This document shows positions 45,482 through 54,632 of a stretch of 64,000 nucleotides of DNA, one piece after another. Under the pieces are notes generated by a model. The model did not search any database and was not told the origin of the DNA. It was given only the letters and a program-made list of their open reading frames with translations. Each line of letters opens with the position of its first letter. Position 1 is the first letter of the stretch. Location: contig CP132292.1 in assembly GCA_030734185.1 (NCBI GenBank), forward strand, positions 2,833,203-2,897,202. The letters run 5' to 3'. The position numbers and the translations under genes were made by a program. The DNA comes from Salinirarus marinus. Its GTDB lineage: Archaea > Halobacteriota > Halobacteria > Halobacteriales > Haloferacaceae.

Positions 45482-46349
45482 ACCGCCCGGCGACGTAGTC
45501 GACGGTGAGAAATCGCTGGCCGAGGACCCACATCGCGTGGCGGGCGAGCACCGCGTCGCAGTCGTCCGACGTATCGCGGTCGACTCGACGCGCGAGCGAC
45601 CGTACGCTGTCGGGGGCGGGTGCGTCGGCCGTCGAGGGCCACACTCGGAATCGCTGGTCCATCGGCGCGGCGGCCGCTCCGCGGCGGGTCACGAGGTAGA
45701 GGCCGGGGTGGCCGGGACGGCGCGTGGTGAGTTCGACGCCGCCCGCGTCGAGCTGTTCCGGACGGAGCACGGTGCTCAGATTACAGTACGGGAGCGGAAC
45801 GGCGATGTTGACGTCGCGGATCCCGTCGTGGACGTGGCTCGCATAAAGGGCGACGAAGACGGCGTTTCCCGTCGCGGCATCGGTTCGAATCCACGCCCGC
45901 GCACCGTCGCGCGGGTCACAGTCGGTGCGGAGCGGGACGAAACGGCTCTCGAGGTGACGCACCTCCGCGTCGCCCGGGCCGGGGAGGTTCAGCTGACGGA
46001 GGCGACTCGTGAGCCGGGTAGCAGCGGCCGCGCCGAGGCGGAAGCCGCGGTGCCACCGCACGCGGTAGGCCATCCGGTAGTCGGCCGTCTCCTCGTAGAA
46101 GCGGCGGACTGCGGGGGCAACGGCGTCGGGGTCGAACCCCGGCCGTGCGTAGGCCGACAGGTCGTCCATCTCGCCGCGAACCGTCCCCTCGGCGGCGAGC
46201 TCGGTTCGGTCGACGAAGTCCGCACCGACGCGACCGCGGGCGACCACCGGCGAGAACGGCACGCCGTCGGGGACGCGACTGTGCGAGAGACTGATCGCCC
46301 CCGCCCCGACGCCGAGGGCGGCCGCGAAGAGCCGACGGCGTCGATCCAT
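45444..46349 (-). CDS. Uncharacterised exported or membrane-anchored protein
   Basis: The 301-residue protein begins MDRRRRLFAAALGVGAGAIS, a basic cluster followed by a hydrophobic stretch, so it is probably exported or N-terminally anchored; the twin-arginine form is possible. The remainder is a soluble domain (DYRMAYRVRWHRGFRLG, NIAVPLPYCNLSTVLRPEQLDAGGVELTT, AMWVLGQRFLTVDYVAG) with no recognised motif. It is 11 bp downstream of htpX. Its last 12 codons are formed by the duplicated promoter element, which is unusual. Confidence 0.6.
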   Translation of the reverse strand: MDRRRRLFAAALGVGAGAISLSHSRVPDGVPFSPVVARGRVGADFVDRTELAAEGTVRGEMDDLSAYARPGFDPDAVAPAVRRFYEETADYRMAYRVRWHRGFRLGAAAATRLTSRLRQLNLPGPGDAEVRHLESRFVPLRTDCDPRDGARAWIRTDAATGNAVFVALYASHVHDGIRDVNIAVPLPYCNLSTVLRPEQLDAGGVELTTRRPGHPGLYLVTRRGAAAAPMDQRFRVWPSTADAPAPDSVRSLARRVDRDTSDDCDAVLARHAMWVLGQRFLTVDYVAGRSPLSRSRHNGEI

Positions 46350-46360
46350 CGTCGCCGCGT

Positions 46361-47179
46361 TCACTCCCGGAGGCGGTCGATGCGCTTCTCGACCGGCGGA
46401 TGCGTCGCAAACAGGGAGCGCAGGAGACCGCGCTCTCCACCGAAAATACAGAGGGCGTTCACGTTCGATTCGACGTCCGCGCCGCCCCGTGCGCCGCGCT
46501 GGATCTTCTCCAGGGCGCGAGCGAGGGGGTCGCCGCCGCCGATGGCGTCCGCGGCGTCGCTGTCGGCGACGTACTCGCGGTAGCGCGAGATGGCGAGGAC
46601 GAACACCATCACGACCAACTGGCTCAGCGTTCCGGCGACCATGCTCAGGGCGAAGTCCGCGATGTCGTTGTCGCCGGTGAGCAAGATGCTCCACTGGACG
46701 GCGATGCCGACGAGCGACGCGATGCTCTGTCCGAGGACCATCATCACCACGTCCCGGTTGCGGATGTGCGCGAGTTCGTGTGCGAGGACGCCCTCCAGTT
46801 CGTCCGGTTCGAGCAGCCGGAGGAGTTCCGACGAGACGACGACGACGCCCGCGCCCTTGCGCCCGACCGCGAAGGCGTTCGGCACGCCCATGTCGGCCAC
46901 CATCAGCCGGGGTTTCTCGATACCCATCTCGTCGCTCAGGCGGTCGACCCGGTCGTGAACCGTCCGGTGTCGCTCTTCGGACAGCTCCTCAGCGCCGACG
47001 CTCCAGAGCGCGACTTTCTTCCCGAGGACGTACTGGACGCCGACGAACAGCACCGATCCGGCGAGGACGATGGGGAGCCCCACGCCCATGGCGAACGCCA
47101 CGGCGGCGAGTAGCGCGTAGAAGCCGAACAGGATGCTGCCGACGACGACCATTCGGACCTTCAGCCCGAGATGTCGCAT
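46361..47179 (-). CDS. htpX: HtpX-like M48 membrane metalloprotease
   Basis: The 272-residue protein has two N-terminal helices, the zinc motif HELAH (in VLAHELAHIRNRDVVMMV), two further helices, and the third ligand region YREYVADSDAA. The end FATHPPVEKRIDRL is the family C-terminal signature. HtpX degrades misfolded membrane proteins and is linked to envelope stress in bacteria. Haloarchaea have several copies. Confidence 0.95.
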   Translation of the reverse strand: MRHLGLKVRMVVVGSILFGFYALLAAVAFAMGVGLPIVLAGSVLFVGVQYVLGKKVALWSVGAEELSEERHRTVHDRVDRLSDEMGIEKPRLMVADMGVPNAFAVGRKGAGVVVVSSELLRLLEPDELEGVLAHELAHIRNRDVVMMVLGQSIASLVGIAVQWSILLTGDNDIADFALSMVAGTLSQLVVMVFVLAISRYREYVADSDAADAIGGGDPLARALEKIQRGARGGADVESNVNALCIFGGERGLLRSLFATHPPVEKRIDRLRE

Positions 47180-47394
47180 GGTCGAATCCAGCGGTTCTCG
47201 GACTTTATGTCCACTGACTCGGGACGAAACGCGACCGGTCGTCCGCGGAGGCGACGCTCGACCGGATACAAAACCCGGGTCCGCCGTGCTACTATTATTT
47301 CACGAACCGACCTCTATATCGGGATTTGATATTGAATCATTTAAGAATATTAAGAGTAGGTTTATATCCGAGAACGAAAAGCTCGGTACGAGTT

Positions 47395-47541
47395 ATGGTC
47401 CGATCGGATTCGCACCCGTCGACGGACGAACAGCAGTTCGAATGCATCGATTGTCTGGAACGCGTCGTCTCGGACGACCGCGTCAGCGTCTGTCCGGTGT
47501 GTGGGTCGCGGATGCAGAACGTATCGCTCCCGCGCGAGTGA
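47395..47541 (+). CDS. Rubrerythrin-like zinc-ribbon small protein
   Basis: The 48-residue protein has two knuckles, FECIDCLERV and VCPVCGSRM, 20 residues apart, forming a rubredoxin/rubrerythrin-like zinc ribbon. Such very short proteins are widespread in haloarchaea and may be regulatory. A TATA box GTTTATATC lies about 27-35 bp upstream in an A/T-rich stretch (47290-47390), which supports the start. Confidence 0.7.
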   Translation: MVRSDSHPSTDEQQFECIDCLERVVSDDRVSVCPVCGSRMQNVSLPRE

Positions 47542-47602
47542 TGACGACGACGTGCGTTTGAGCTACGAGCAGGCATTTATGCGTTCCTCGCCGAGAGGGC
47601 GT

Positions 47603-48591
47603 ATGTCAGATTCCCCTCCCTCCCGACGGCGATTTCTGTCGGCGGTCGTCGCGTCGACCGTGGCTACGGCGCTCTCCGGATGTCTCGGCGCGTTCGACGG
47701 GGGCGACGCCGACGACTCGACGCGGGTGCTGGCGCTCACGCTCTCCCGCGACGGCCGATCGCTACGCGAACAGTTCGTCGACGACCTCTCGGAGACTCGG
47801 CTCACCCACGACGAACGAGCGTTCGAGGCGGCCCGCGACGGCCGGCCCTACACGACGCGGTACCGGACGCCGTTCGATTCGACTCCGGAGGACCCAACCT
47901 ACACCGAACGGAACGGCACCTACTACCGCCTCGACTCGGTCGTCGTCGACGAAGCGACGGCGACCCGTCCGGTCCTTCGACTGTCGGACGTCGGCGATCC
48001 GAACGACTCGGCGACGCCCGACGGCGTGGCCGCCTCCCGCCTTCCCGCGGTCGACCGGAAAGCCGTCGAAGTCGCGTACTTCGCCGCCCGGGCGCGCGGC
48101 AACGAAGGCGGCGTGCCGTGGGGATTGGTCCGGCGCGGCGGCTACGTCTACGGGAGCGGCGAGGCCGTCGACGCGAGCAGGCTGCTGGCCGACGACGGCC
48201 CGACTCACGTCACGTACCGTGAGACGGTCTACGCGGTCGAAATCGACCGCGAACAGTTTCACGGACCCGTCTACCGGGCGACAGTCGAACCGGTCGCGGA
48301 GTCGCCCGAGCGCATGGAGGCGATTCTCCGGGCGAAGTTCGTCGACGCCCGTATCTCGCGAGACGCTCTCTCGCCGGCGGCGCGGAACGTGATGGAGTCG
48401 GCGCGAACCGGGGGTTACAGCGAGTCCCACCCCTACTCGTCGGGCTACCGGGACGTGTTGCGAGCGATGCACGAACGGGCCTACCTCGACGGCGACGTCC
48501 GGAAGGACGCTGGCGTCGACGACGAGGACGCCGGATGCTCCGCTACGACGGCGCGTACTACGACTATCGGCTTCGGTTCCGGACGGAGTGA
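47603..48591 (+). CDS. Tat-exported lipoprotein of unknown function (one frameshift)
   Basis: The N-terminus SRRRFLSAVVASTVATALSGC is a twin-arginine signal ending in a lipobox, so the protein is anchored outside. The ectodomain has no recognised family (YRLDSVVVDEATATRPVL, THVTYRETVYAVEIDREQFHG). The frame breaks near 48533-48536. One added base yields ARMLRYDGAYYDYRLRFRTE and a stop at 48589-48591, for 329 residues. It precedes the MinD-like gene by 50 bp, in the same direction. A TATA-like GCATTTATG lies about 28 bp upstream. Confidence 0.7.
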
Positions 48592-48641
48592 CCGGCGCGG
48601 GAGGCGAAGCTTTATTCGCGGGCGGACGGGAGTCCACGCCA

Positions 48642-49415
48642 ATGGTCGAGGCGTTCGCGGTGGCGAGCGGGAAAGGTGGGACCGGCAAGACCACCAGCAC
48701 GCTCGCGCTGGGGATGGCGCTCGCGGAGCAGTACGACGTGACGGTGGTAGACGCCGACACGGGCATGGCGAACCTCCTCTTTCATACGGGTCTCGACGAC
48801 GTCGACGTGACGCTGCACGACCTGCTCGTCGAGGACGTCGCCACCGACGTCTCGGCGGCCGTCTACGAGCGATTCGGGATGCACGTCGTCCCCTGCGGGA
48901 CGAGTCTCGCCGCGTTTCGGGCGGCAGACCCCGAACGCCTCCGCGGCGTCGTCGCCGACCTCGCCGCCGACACCGACGTCCTCCTGCTCGACTCGCCGGC
49001 CGCCCTCGGCTCGAAGAGCGCCGTCCTGCCCGTCGTGCTCGCCGACCGCACGGTCGTCGTCCTCCAGCCGACGATCCCCTCGCTCAGCGACGGCCTGAAG
49101 GTCCAGGAGTACGCCCGGTCGTACGGGACGGAGACGGCGGGCATCCTGTTCAACCGCATCCGCGACGACGCGGACGTCGACCGCGTGGTCGACCGGGCGG
49201 AACGCTACTTCGGCGGTCGGACGCTCGGCGTCGTCCCCGAGAGCGACGTCGCCAGCGACGCCCGGCGCGCCGGCGAACCCCTGCTCTCGTACGCGCCGGA
49301 GTCGACGGCGGCCGAGGCCTTCCGCGACGCCGCCGCCCGCATCGACGTCCGCGCCGGCGACAGCGAGGACGTGGCCGACCGCTTCCGGAGCGCCGTCGTT
49401 CCCGACGAAGTATGA
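48642..49415 (+). CDS. MinD/ParA-family ATPase
   Basis: The 257-residue protein has the deviant Walker A KGGTGKTTSTLALG, a switch I VDADTGMANLLF, and a Walker-B-like VLLLDSPAALG. These are features of the MinD/ParA/SIMIBI class, which act as dimeric nucleotide switches on membranes or DNA. It has no C-terminal amphipathic targeting helix that I can see. Haloarchaeal MinD homologues position archaella and chemosensory arrays rather than FtsZ. The next gene overlaps by ATGA and is probably its partner. A TATA-like GCTTTATTC lies about 27-35 bp upstream. Confidence 0.9.
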   Translation: MVEAFAVASGKGGTGKTTSTLALGMALAEQYDVTVVDADTGMANLLFHTGLDDVDVTLHDLLVEDVATDVSAAVYERFGMHVVPCGTSLAAFRAADPERLRGVVADLAADTDVLLLDSPAALGSKSAVLPVVLADRTVVVLQPTIPSLSDGLKVQEYARSYGTETAGILFNRIRDDADVDRVVDRAERYFGGRTLGVVPESDVASDARRAGEPLLSYAPESTAAEAFRDAAARIDVRAGDSEDVADRFRSAVVPDEV

Positions 49416-49952
49416 GAATCCCACGTGGCCGTCTCGTCCGATCGCGGGTCGTCAGCGACCCCGGCGTCGCCCTCGCGTCGGCGCTCGACCGCGAACTCAC
49501 GGGGTACGCCGTCTTCGAACCGCAGGACGCGCTCCTCCTGACGAGGGGACCGCCGGCATCGTCACCTTCGACTCGGGGGTGCCGGTGCTCGCGTACAACA
49601 CGGAGACTGACCGCGGCGGCGCGGACGCCCTCGCCGACCTCGCGGTCCCGGCCCGTACAGCGTCGAACTCTACGAAGTCGACGCCGCGGCCCTCGAAGAC
49701 ACCCACGACACCCCCGAGCTCCGGGTCGCACCCGACGTCCCCGCCGACCGCCTCGCGGGCGACCTGGCTCTCGCCGAACGCACTCGCGAGGCGGCCCCCG
49801 ACGACCGACTCGACGCCGGCGACCCGGCCGATCCCGTGGAGGCGTTTCTCGAAGACGAGGAGAAAATCGAGGCCATCCGCGAACAAGCCCGGGAGGAAGC
49901 CCGGACCCGCGCCGAGGAGTGGGGACTCTCAGCCGCATTGGACGACGGGTGA
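49412..49952 (+). CDS. Uncharacterised partner protein of the MinD-like ATPase (two frameshifts)
   Basis: Translationally coupled to the ATPase gene, this would be a 180-residue protein beginning MRIPRGRLVRSRVVSDPGVA. Two shifts break it: at 49540 (one G missing gives LLLDEGTAGIVTF) and at 49650-49651 (one G missing gives VPGPYSVELYEVDAAAL). The C-terminal part is an acidic coiled helix (FLEDEEKIEAIREQAREEARTRAEEWG). No family is recognised. The continuous repaired frame argues for a real gene. Confidence 0.65.
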
Positions 49953-49977
49953 GTGGGGACTCTCGGCCGCATTGGAC
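49917..49977. repeat. 27-nt direct repeat at the 3' end of the MinD-partner gene
   Basis: GAGTGGGGACTCTC(A/G)GCCG continues with CATTGGAC in both copies, at 49917-49943 and 49951-49977, with one mismatch and a 34-bp period. The first copy encodes the last residues (EWGLSAALDDG), and the second lies after the stop. It looks like a recent tandem duplication. Confidence 0.75.
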
Positions 49978-50035
49978 CACTCCGCCGACACGGGCCTGCG
50001 GTAGCATTTAGTTCGTGGCAATCGTCCCCGGACGT

Positions 50036-50484
50036 ATGTCGGAGCAGAATCTCGTTTCGTTCGGCACCGAGGCAGTGAGCGACAACGCGACCAAGACGAC
50101 GGTCGAGGTCCGCGATTTCGAACTGGTAATCGACGAACCCGAGTCCCTCGGCGGCACCGACGACGGCCCCAATCCGCTCGAGTACGTCCTCGCCTCCTCT
50201 CGGGGTGTCTCAACGTCGTCGGACATCTCGTCGCCGACGAGATGGACATCGACGTCCGCTCGATGTCGTTTTCGGCCGAGGGCGACGTCGACCCGCGGAA
50301 GTTCCAGGGAACGTCGGACGAACCGCGTGCGGGCTACGAGGAGATTCGCGTCACCGTCGACGTGGACACCGACGCCGATGAGGAGACGCTCGACGACTGG
50401 ATCGCGACGGTCGAAGAGCGATGTCCGGTCACGGACAACCTCAGATACGAGACGCCTCTCGACATCAGCGTCTCGACGGCGTGA
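50036..50484 (+). CDS. OsmC-family protein (one frameshift)
   Basis: The repaired 149-residue protein has the OsmC pattern, including NPLEYVLASLSGCLNVVGHL with the conserved first Cys of the peroxidase-type site, and VEERCPVTDNLR with the second. The frame fails at the CC at 50196-50197, where one more C restores the strictly conserved SLSGC motif. OsmC/Ohr proteins reduce organic hydroperoxides with dithiols. Some relatives lack this activity. Confidence 0.85.
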
Positions 50485-50538
50485 CCACCCACATACTTAT
50501 GTATCCTTCCACTGCACTGACTGACGAGACGACTCCCT

Positions 50539-50862
50539 ATGCGCCAAGAAAGCGATGATCCGGGCCGGGTAGTTCCCGAATACGACTCCGAACGACGGGT
50601 GTACGCGGTCGATTACGAGAAAACGGGCGACACGGAACTCAGCGTGACCGTGGTCCACGCCGTGATGGACGTCACGGGTCGCGACCCGACGCAGGTACAT
50701 CTCAACGACGTCGTCCAGCCGGACGCCCTCAACGCCATCTTCGAGGACAAACACGACGGCACGCCGCGCCGAGGCGGAGACCTGTCGTTCGTCCTCGCGG
50801 GGTGTAAAGTCGAGATCACCAACGACGGCGAACTGCTGATCGACCCGTCGTTCGAGGAGTAG
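50539..50862 (+). CDS. HalOD1-type output-domain protein
   Basis: The 107-residue protein consists of one small domain, with VVHAVMDVTGRDPTQVHLND and LSFVLAGCKVEITNDGELLI. This is the pattern of the haloarchaeal output domain HalOD1, found alone or fused to sensor and regulator proteins. Its activity is unknown. It converges with the next leftward gene with a 6-bp gap. Confidence 0.75.
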   Translation: MRQESDDPGRVVPEYDSERRVYAVDYEKTGDTELSVTVVHAVMDVTGRDPTQVHLNDVVQPDALNAIFEDKHDGTPRRGGDLSFVLAGCKVEITNDGELLIDPSFEE

Positions 50863-50868
50863 CCGCCG

Positions 50869-51834
50869 TCACTCGGAGAACTCTTCGACGTACTGCCTGA
50901 GCCGTCGATTCCGCCTCGCCGCCGGCGAGAGGGTCACCTCTTTCCCGTCGGTGTCGAACTCCACGAGGCCGGCGTTCTGTAACTGCGGGAGGTGTGAGGC
51001 CGCCAGCGCCGTGTACACCCGGTCGCACTCTAACGACGTGAGATCGTCGACCTCGGCGTCGTTCTCGGTGGCGGCGACGCCGGCGGCGAGCGCGCGCAGT
51101 CCGACCGGGTTCTCGTGATCGTAGAGGTACGCGAGGATGTAGCGCCGCCGCGGATTGCGAACGACGTCGCGTTCGACGTCCGCGGCCGACGACCGCTCGG
51201 CCCCGGCGTCCGTCTCGGACCCACAGACGTCGTCGAACAGCGGCTCGAGCGTCTTTATCGTCCGGTCGTCGTGTCGGGTTGGGTCGAGGTGGACGTGTAC
51301 ACACGCGTCCGCTCGCTTGACGTATCCCGTGAGGACGTGGAGGAACTGGAACACCTGCTCGGTGCCGCGTTCGCGGAGCATCGGGGTCAGCGAGTCGACA
51401 CAGACGACCGTTCGCCGGCCGTCGTCGGCCCAGTCGTCGAGATACAGCGTGATGGCCGTCCCGAGGCCCTGCAGGTCGCCCGGGTCATTCATCGCCGTGA
51501 GCGTGACGTTGCTCCCGGGGAGAGACGTCGGCGTCGACGGTGACCGGGCGGCCGAACGAGTGGACTCGGCGAAACTGATGAGGCCGAACGCAGCGGGCAT
51601 CGCCCCGGAGACGTCACGCCAGCGGTCGAGTACGTCGTCGACCAACTGCGTGTACGTGACCACCAGTACGTTCTCCTCGGCGGGGTCGGCGGCCGTCAGT
51701 CGGTGGGCGCAGGCGTCCGCCGCCCCGAGTTCGCTTCGTGACGTGAGCACGAGCGCCGTCGCCGGCTCGGGGTCGCCCTGCCAGTCGTCGCGTTGCCCCG
51801 TGGATTCGTCGTCGACGTCGTTCGGGCCCACCAT
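50869..51834 (-). CDS. KaiC/RecA-like signalling protein with C-terminal winged helix
   Basis: The protein has an N-terminal RecA/KaiC-like domain without a clear Walker A (ALVLTSRSELGAADACAHRL, VVCVDSLTPMLRERGTEQVFQFLHVLTGYVKRADACVHVHLDP). A C-terminal winged helix follows (NPRRRYILAYLYDHENP, SLECDRVYTALAASHLPQLQNAGLVEFD). This combination occurs in haloarchaeal regulators. I start it at the ATG at 51834 (321 residues) because a TATA-like ATTTATTAG lies about 45 bp upstream. A start 23 codons further up (51903) is the alternative. Confidence 0.7.
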   Translation of the reverse strand: MVGPNDVDDESTGQRDDWQGDPEPATALVLTSRSELGAADACAHRLTAADPAEENVLVVTYTQLVDDVLDRWRDVSGAMPAAFGLISFAESTRSAARSPSTPTSLPGSNVTLTAMNDPGDLQGLGTAITLYLDDWADDGRRTVVCVDSLTPMLRERGTEQVFQFLHVLTGYVKRADACVHVHLDPTRHDDRTIKTLEPLFDDVCGSETDAGAERSSAADVERDVVRNPRRRYILAYLYDHENPVGLRALAAGVAATENDAEVDDLTSLECDRVYTALAASHLPQLQNAGLVEFDTDGKEVTLSPAARRNRRLRQYVEEFSE

Positions 51835-51930
51835 ATCGAACGTCCTGTCGGGAAGACATTCCTGTGGACGGACTAATAAATGTGCCGTGTCGACTGTTGG
51901 CATCCTCCCTTTCCCGACGCAATCGGGTCA

Positions 51931-52197
51931 CTAGCGATCGGTTCCGTCGCCGCGCACGTCGAGGTCGGTTCCGTCGCGCGGACAGTAGTCGTACGACGGG
52001 TTCCGGGTGGTGAATCCACACGTCGGACACTCCCTGACGGGCGGTGGCTCCGCCTCGTTCCCTCGGCGGAAGAGCAGCGGCACGAACGGGACGAACAGAA
52101 ACACCAGCAGGGTGTCGAAGTAGTACCACGCGGCGACGCTCGCGGCGAGGCTGACGGCGAATCCCAGGAGTGCGGTGAGTGTCCGCGACCCGACCAT
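51931..52197 (-). CDS. Small membrane protein with zinc ribbon
   Basis: The 88-residue protein has two closely spaced hydrophobic segments (ALLGFAVSLAASVAAWYYF and TLLVFLFVPFVPLLF) and a C-terminal rubredoxin-like knuckle pair (ECPTCGFTTRNPSYDYCPRDG). Domains of this type are widespread small haloarchaeal membrane proteins. No function is assigned. Confidence 0.65.
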   Translation of the reverse strand: MVGSRTLTALLGFAVSLAASVAAWYYFDTLLVFLFVPFVPLLFRRGNEAEPPPVRECPTCGFTTRNPSYDYCPRDGTDLDVRGDGTDR

Positions 52198-52276
52198 GGT
52201 CGGCGATTGTCGGGACACGGACAAGTGCGTGCCGGTACGTCAGTGGCCGGCGGGGGCTCGAACCCGAGCGGCGCGC

Positions 52277-52630
52277 TCACTCCGGCGCGTACGCCTCGTG
52301 GATCCGGTCCATCCGCGCCGCCATCACGAAGTCGGTCTCGTGTAGCCCGTCGATTTTGTGCGTCCACATCTCGACTCGCACCTCGCCCCACGACAGGTGG
52401 AGGTCCGGGTGGTGCCATTCCTCCTCGGCCAGCTCGCCGACGTCGTAGGTGAACTCCAGCGCGTCGCGGAAGTCGTCGAACGCGTAGGTCCCTTCGAGAT
52501 GGTGGTCGTCGACTACCTCCCAGACGTCGCCGTCGAGTTCCGCGAGATAGTCGGCGTACTCCGCCTCCGTGAGCGGTTCGTCCTCCGAGGTGCAGGCCTC
52601 GCACTCGTAGTCCGCCAGTGCCTTGTCCAT
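52277..52630 (-). CDS. Pterin-4a-carbinolamine dehydratase family protein
   Basis: The 117-residue protein has the PCD/DCoH signature ([60 protein letters not shown]), including the paired His and the Asp-Phe catalytic region. A short N-terminal zinc-like CEACTSED precedes it. PCD dehydrates 4a-hydroxy-tetrahydropterins. In archaea lacking phenylalanine hydroxylase it may act on pterin or molybdopterin metabolism. Confidence 0.88.
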   Translation of the reverse strand: MDKALADYECEACTSEDEPLTEAEYADYLAELDGDVWEVVDDHHLEGTYAFDDFRDALEFTYDVGELAEEEWHHPDLHLSWGEVRVEMWTHKIDGLHETDFVMAARMDRIHEAYAPE

Positions 52631-52768
52631 GCCTCCCCGTACGGGAGCCCCGCGCTTGTATTTCACCCCTCGCGTGAGGCAGATTCCGGCGTCGAGCCAC
52701 CGCAGCGCTCGACGAAGACGCCGCGTCGGTGCGACCCGCGGACGTCGTGGTGGCCGATCCGTCGCCGT

Positions 52769-53475
52769 TCACACCGGCGAGACGTCCGCCCGGCCCTCGG
52801 TGACGACGCCGTGGTCGGCGTCGGCGACGGCGTCGGGGAAGTCGTCGTCGGGATACCGGGAGGCGAGGCTTGCGCGGAGGGCGTCGCGGACGCAGACGCG
52901 CGCGGCGTGGCCCACCTCGGTGGCACTCCCGGAGAACGACGTCGGCTCGCCCGACGGGTCGCAGGCGACGACGACGGCGTCGCTGGTCGTCCCCGTGAAG
53001 CCGGTGGTGGCGAGCAACGTCGCCGTCCGCGCCTCGGCGACGAGGGCCAGCAGGTTCGCCTGCGCGCCGGCGTCGAGCGCGCGCGTCGTCCCGAGGACGA
53101 CGTTCACCGTCCCGGGCGTCGGCGTGTCGTCATCGGCGCGGGGGACGGCCGTGCCCGCGAGTCGGCGTCGACCGGGAGCGCCGCGGGGTTCGAGAGCCCT
53201 GCCGTGACGACGGCCTCGACGGGGCCGAAGCGGGCACACCGGGCGTGGCGCTGGTCGACGCCGGTCAGCAGGGCGGGGCCCTCGTCGTCGAAGCCGGCGT
53301 CGGTGCACCGTTCGGCGACGAACGCCCCGAGGTCGGTGCGCGAGAACCCCTCGGGGACGGTGACGTTGTAGGCGGCCGGTGCGTCGGTAAAGCCGCCGCC
53401 GAAGCCGGTCGAGAGCCACCGCGCTCCCTCGCGCCGGAGGCGACAGACGCCGCGGGCGCGCGTCGCCTCAAACAT
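52769..53475 (-). CDS. cbiZ: Adenosylcobinamide amidohydrolase CbiZ (one frameshift)
   Basis: The repaired 235-residue protein matches CbiZ, with WLSTGFGGGFTDAPAAYNV, VEAVVTAGLSNPAAL, TVNVVLGTTRALDAGAQANLLALVAEAR and TGTTSDAVVVACD. The frame breaks at the CCC run 53154-53156 and needs one more base there. CbiZ removes the nucleotide tail side chain from salvaged corrinoids to give adenosylcobyric acid. It overlaps the cobD stop by 8 bp and is the last gene of the cobalamin operon. Confidence 0.85.
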
Positions 53476-54478
53476 CCGACAGCGCGTCGAGCAGGCAGTC
53501 GTTCTGTGAGGGGCGTTTGACGGCGACGCGGACGTGCGAGTCGAGGCCGGGAAACGTCGTCGCGTCGCGGAGGACGATGTCGCGTTCCCGCGCGGCGTCG
53601 ATCACCGTCGACGCGTCGTGCGGGGAGACGTCGAGGAGGAGGAAGGGGGCGTCCGAGGGGTGGACGTCGAACCGCGTCGACAGCGCCGCTCGCATCCGTT
53701 CGCGCTCCGACTCGACGCGGCGGCGCGTCCGCTCGACGAACTCGGTCTGTTTCATGCAGTATGCGCCGACGTCGGCACAGGGCGTCGAGAGCGTCCACGT
53801 CAGCCGCGCCGTCTCCAGGCGGTCGCGCAGGTCGCCCGTGGCGACGGCGAACCCCGCCCGCAACCCCGGGAGGCCGAACATCTTGGTGAGCGACCGCGCG
53901 ACGACCACGCCCGGCTCGCCCGCGAGGCTGGGGCGGTTGGTGAAATCGAGGAACGCCTCGTCCGCGACGAGGGTCGTCCCGGCCCGCCGGCAGCGCTCGG
54001 CGAACCGGACGAGTTCGTCCGTCGGGTAGGCGTCGCCGGTCGGGTTGTTCGGGTTGCAGACGATGGCGGCGGCGTGGTCAGACGGATCGGCGTCGAGGAG
54101 TTCGTCGTACGGGACCGCCTCCGGGAGTCCGCCCTGAAGCCTGATCTCCCGGTCGTACTCGCCGAAACTCGGCGTCGGGACCAGCACCGACTCGCCGGCT
54201 TCGACGACGACGTTCAGCGCGAGACGGATGGCGGCCAGACCGCCGCTGGTCGGGACGACATCTCGGGGTTCACAGCCGACGTAGGCCCCGGCCGCCGTCC
54301 GGAACTCGCAGTAGTCGTCGGCGGGGTACTCGCTCGCGGCCCCGAACGCGGACTCGTAGATTCCGACGACACCCGACGGTCGCTCGGGGTTCGTGTTCGC
54401 GCTGAAATCGAGCAGGCGCAGATCGGCTGCCCCCCCGTGTGCCACGCGCTCGACCCCAGCGACGGCTTCAGGATCCAT
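53468..54478 (-). CDS. cobD: L-threonine-O-3-phosphate decarboxylase CobD/CobC-type aminotransferase
   Basis: The 336-residue PLP enzyme has DFSANTNPERPSG, PTSGGLAAIRLAL, VCNPNNPTGDAYP and the PLP lysine in VARSLTKMFGLPGLRAGFAV, which is the histidinol-phosphate aminotransferase-like fold of CobD. It supplies aminopropanol phosphate for the cobinamide side chain. HisC is the alternative by fold, but the setting between cbiZ and cobY fixes CobD. The start MDPEAVAG was chosen because a longer frame upstream has no conserved sequence. Confidence 0.88.
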   Translation of the reverse strand: MDPEAVAGVERVAHGGAADLRLLDFSANTNPERPSGVVGIYESAFGAASEYPADDYCEFRTAAGAYVGCEPRDVVPTSGGLAAIRLALNVVVEAGESVLVPTPSFGEYDREIRLQGGLPEAVPYDELLDADPSDHAAAIVCNPNNPTGDAYPTDELVRFAERCRRAGTTLVADEAFLDFTNRPSLAGEPGVVVARSLTKMFGLPGLRAGFAVATGDLRDRLETARLTWTLSTPCADVGAYCMKQTEFVERTRRRVESERERMRAALSTRFDVHPSDAPFLLLDVSPHDASTVIDAARERDIVLRDATTFPGLDSHVRVAVKRPSQNDCLLDALSDV

Positions 54479-54632
54479 GGGTGCGGGTGATGTACTGCAA
54501 TGCCTCAAGTGTTCCGTCCGCGACAACGATTCGCACACACTCCCTCCGCGAGCCAGTGCACGCGGCCGGCGTCCGGACTCGGCGGCCCCGACCCCGTCGT
54601 CGTCCGCGACGATCCCTGTCCCGCATCGGGGC

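Noticed and set aside
47501-50011. An 836-codon open frame through the lipoprotein and MinD region
   Set aside because: It switches into Arg/Pro-rich non-protein sequence after 48536, while the ATPase lies in another frame.
52240-52280. tRNA T-arm-like CTCGAACCCGAG
   Set aside because: No acceptor, D- or anticodon stem can be drawn around it.
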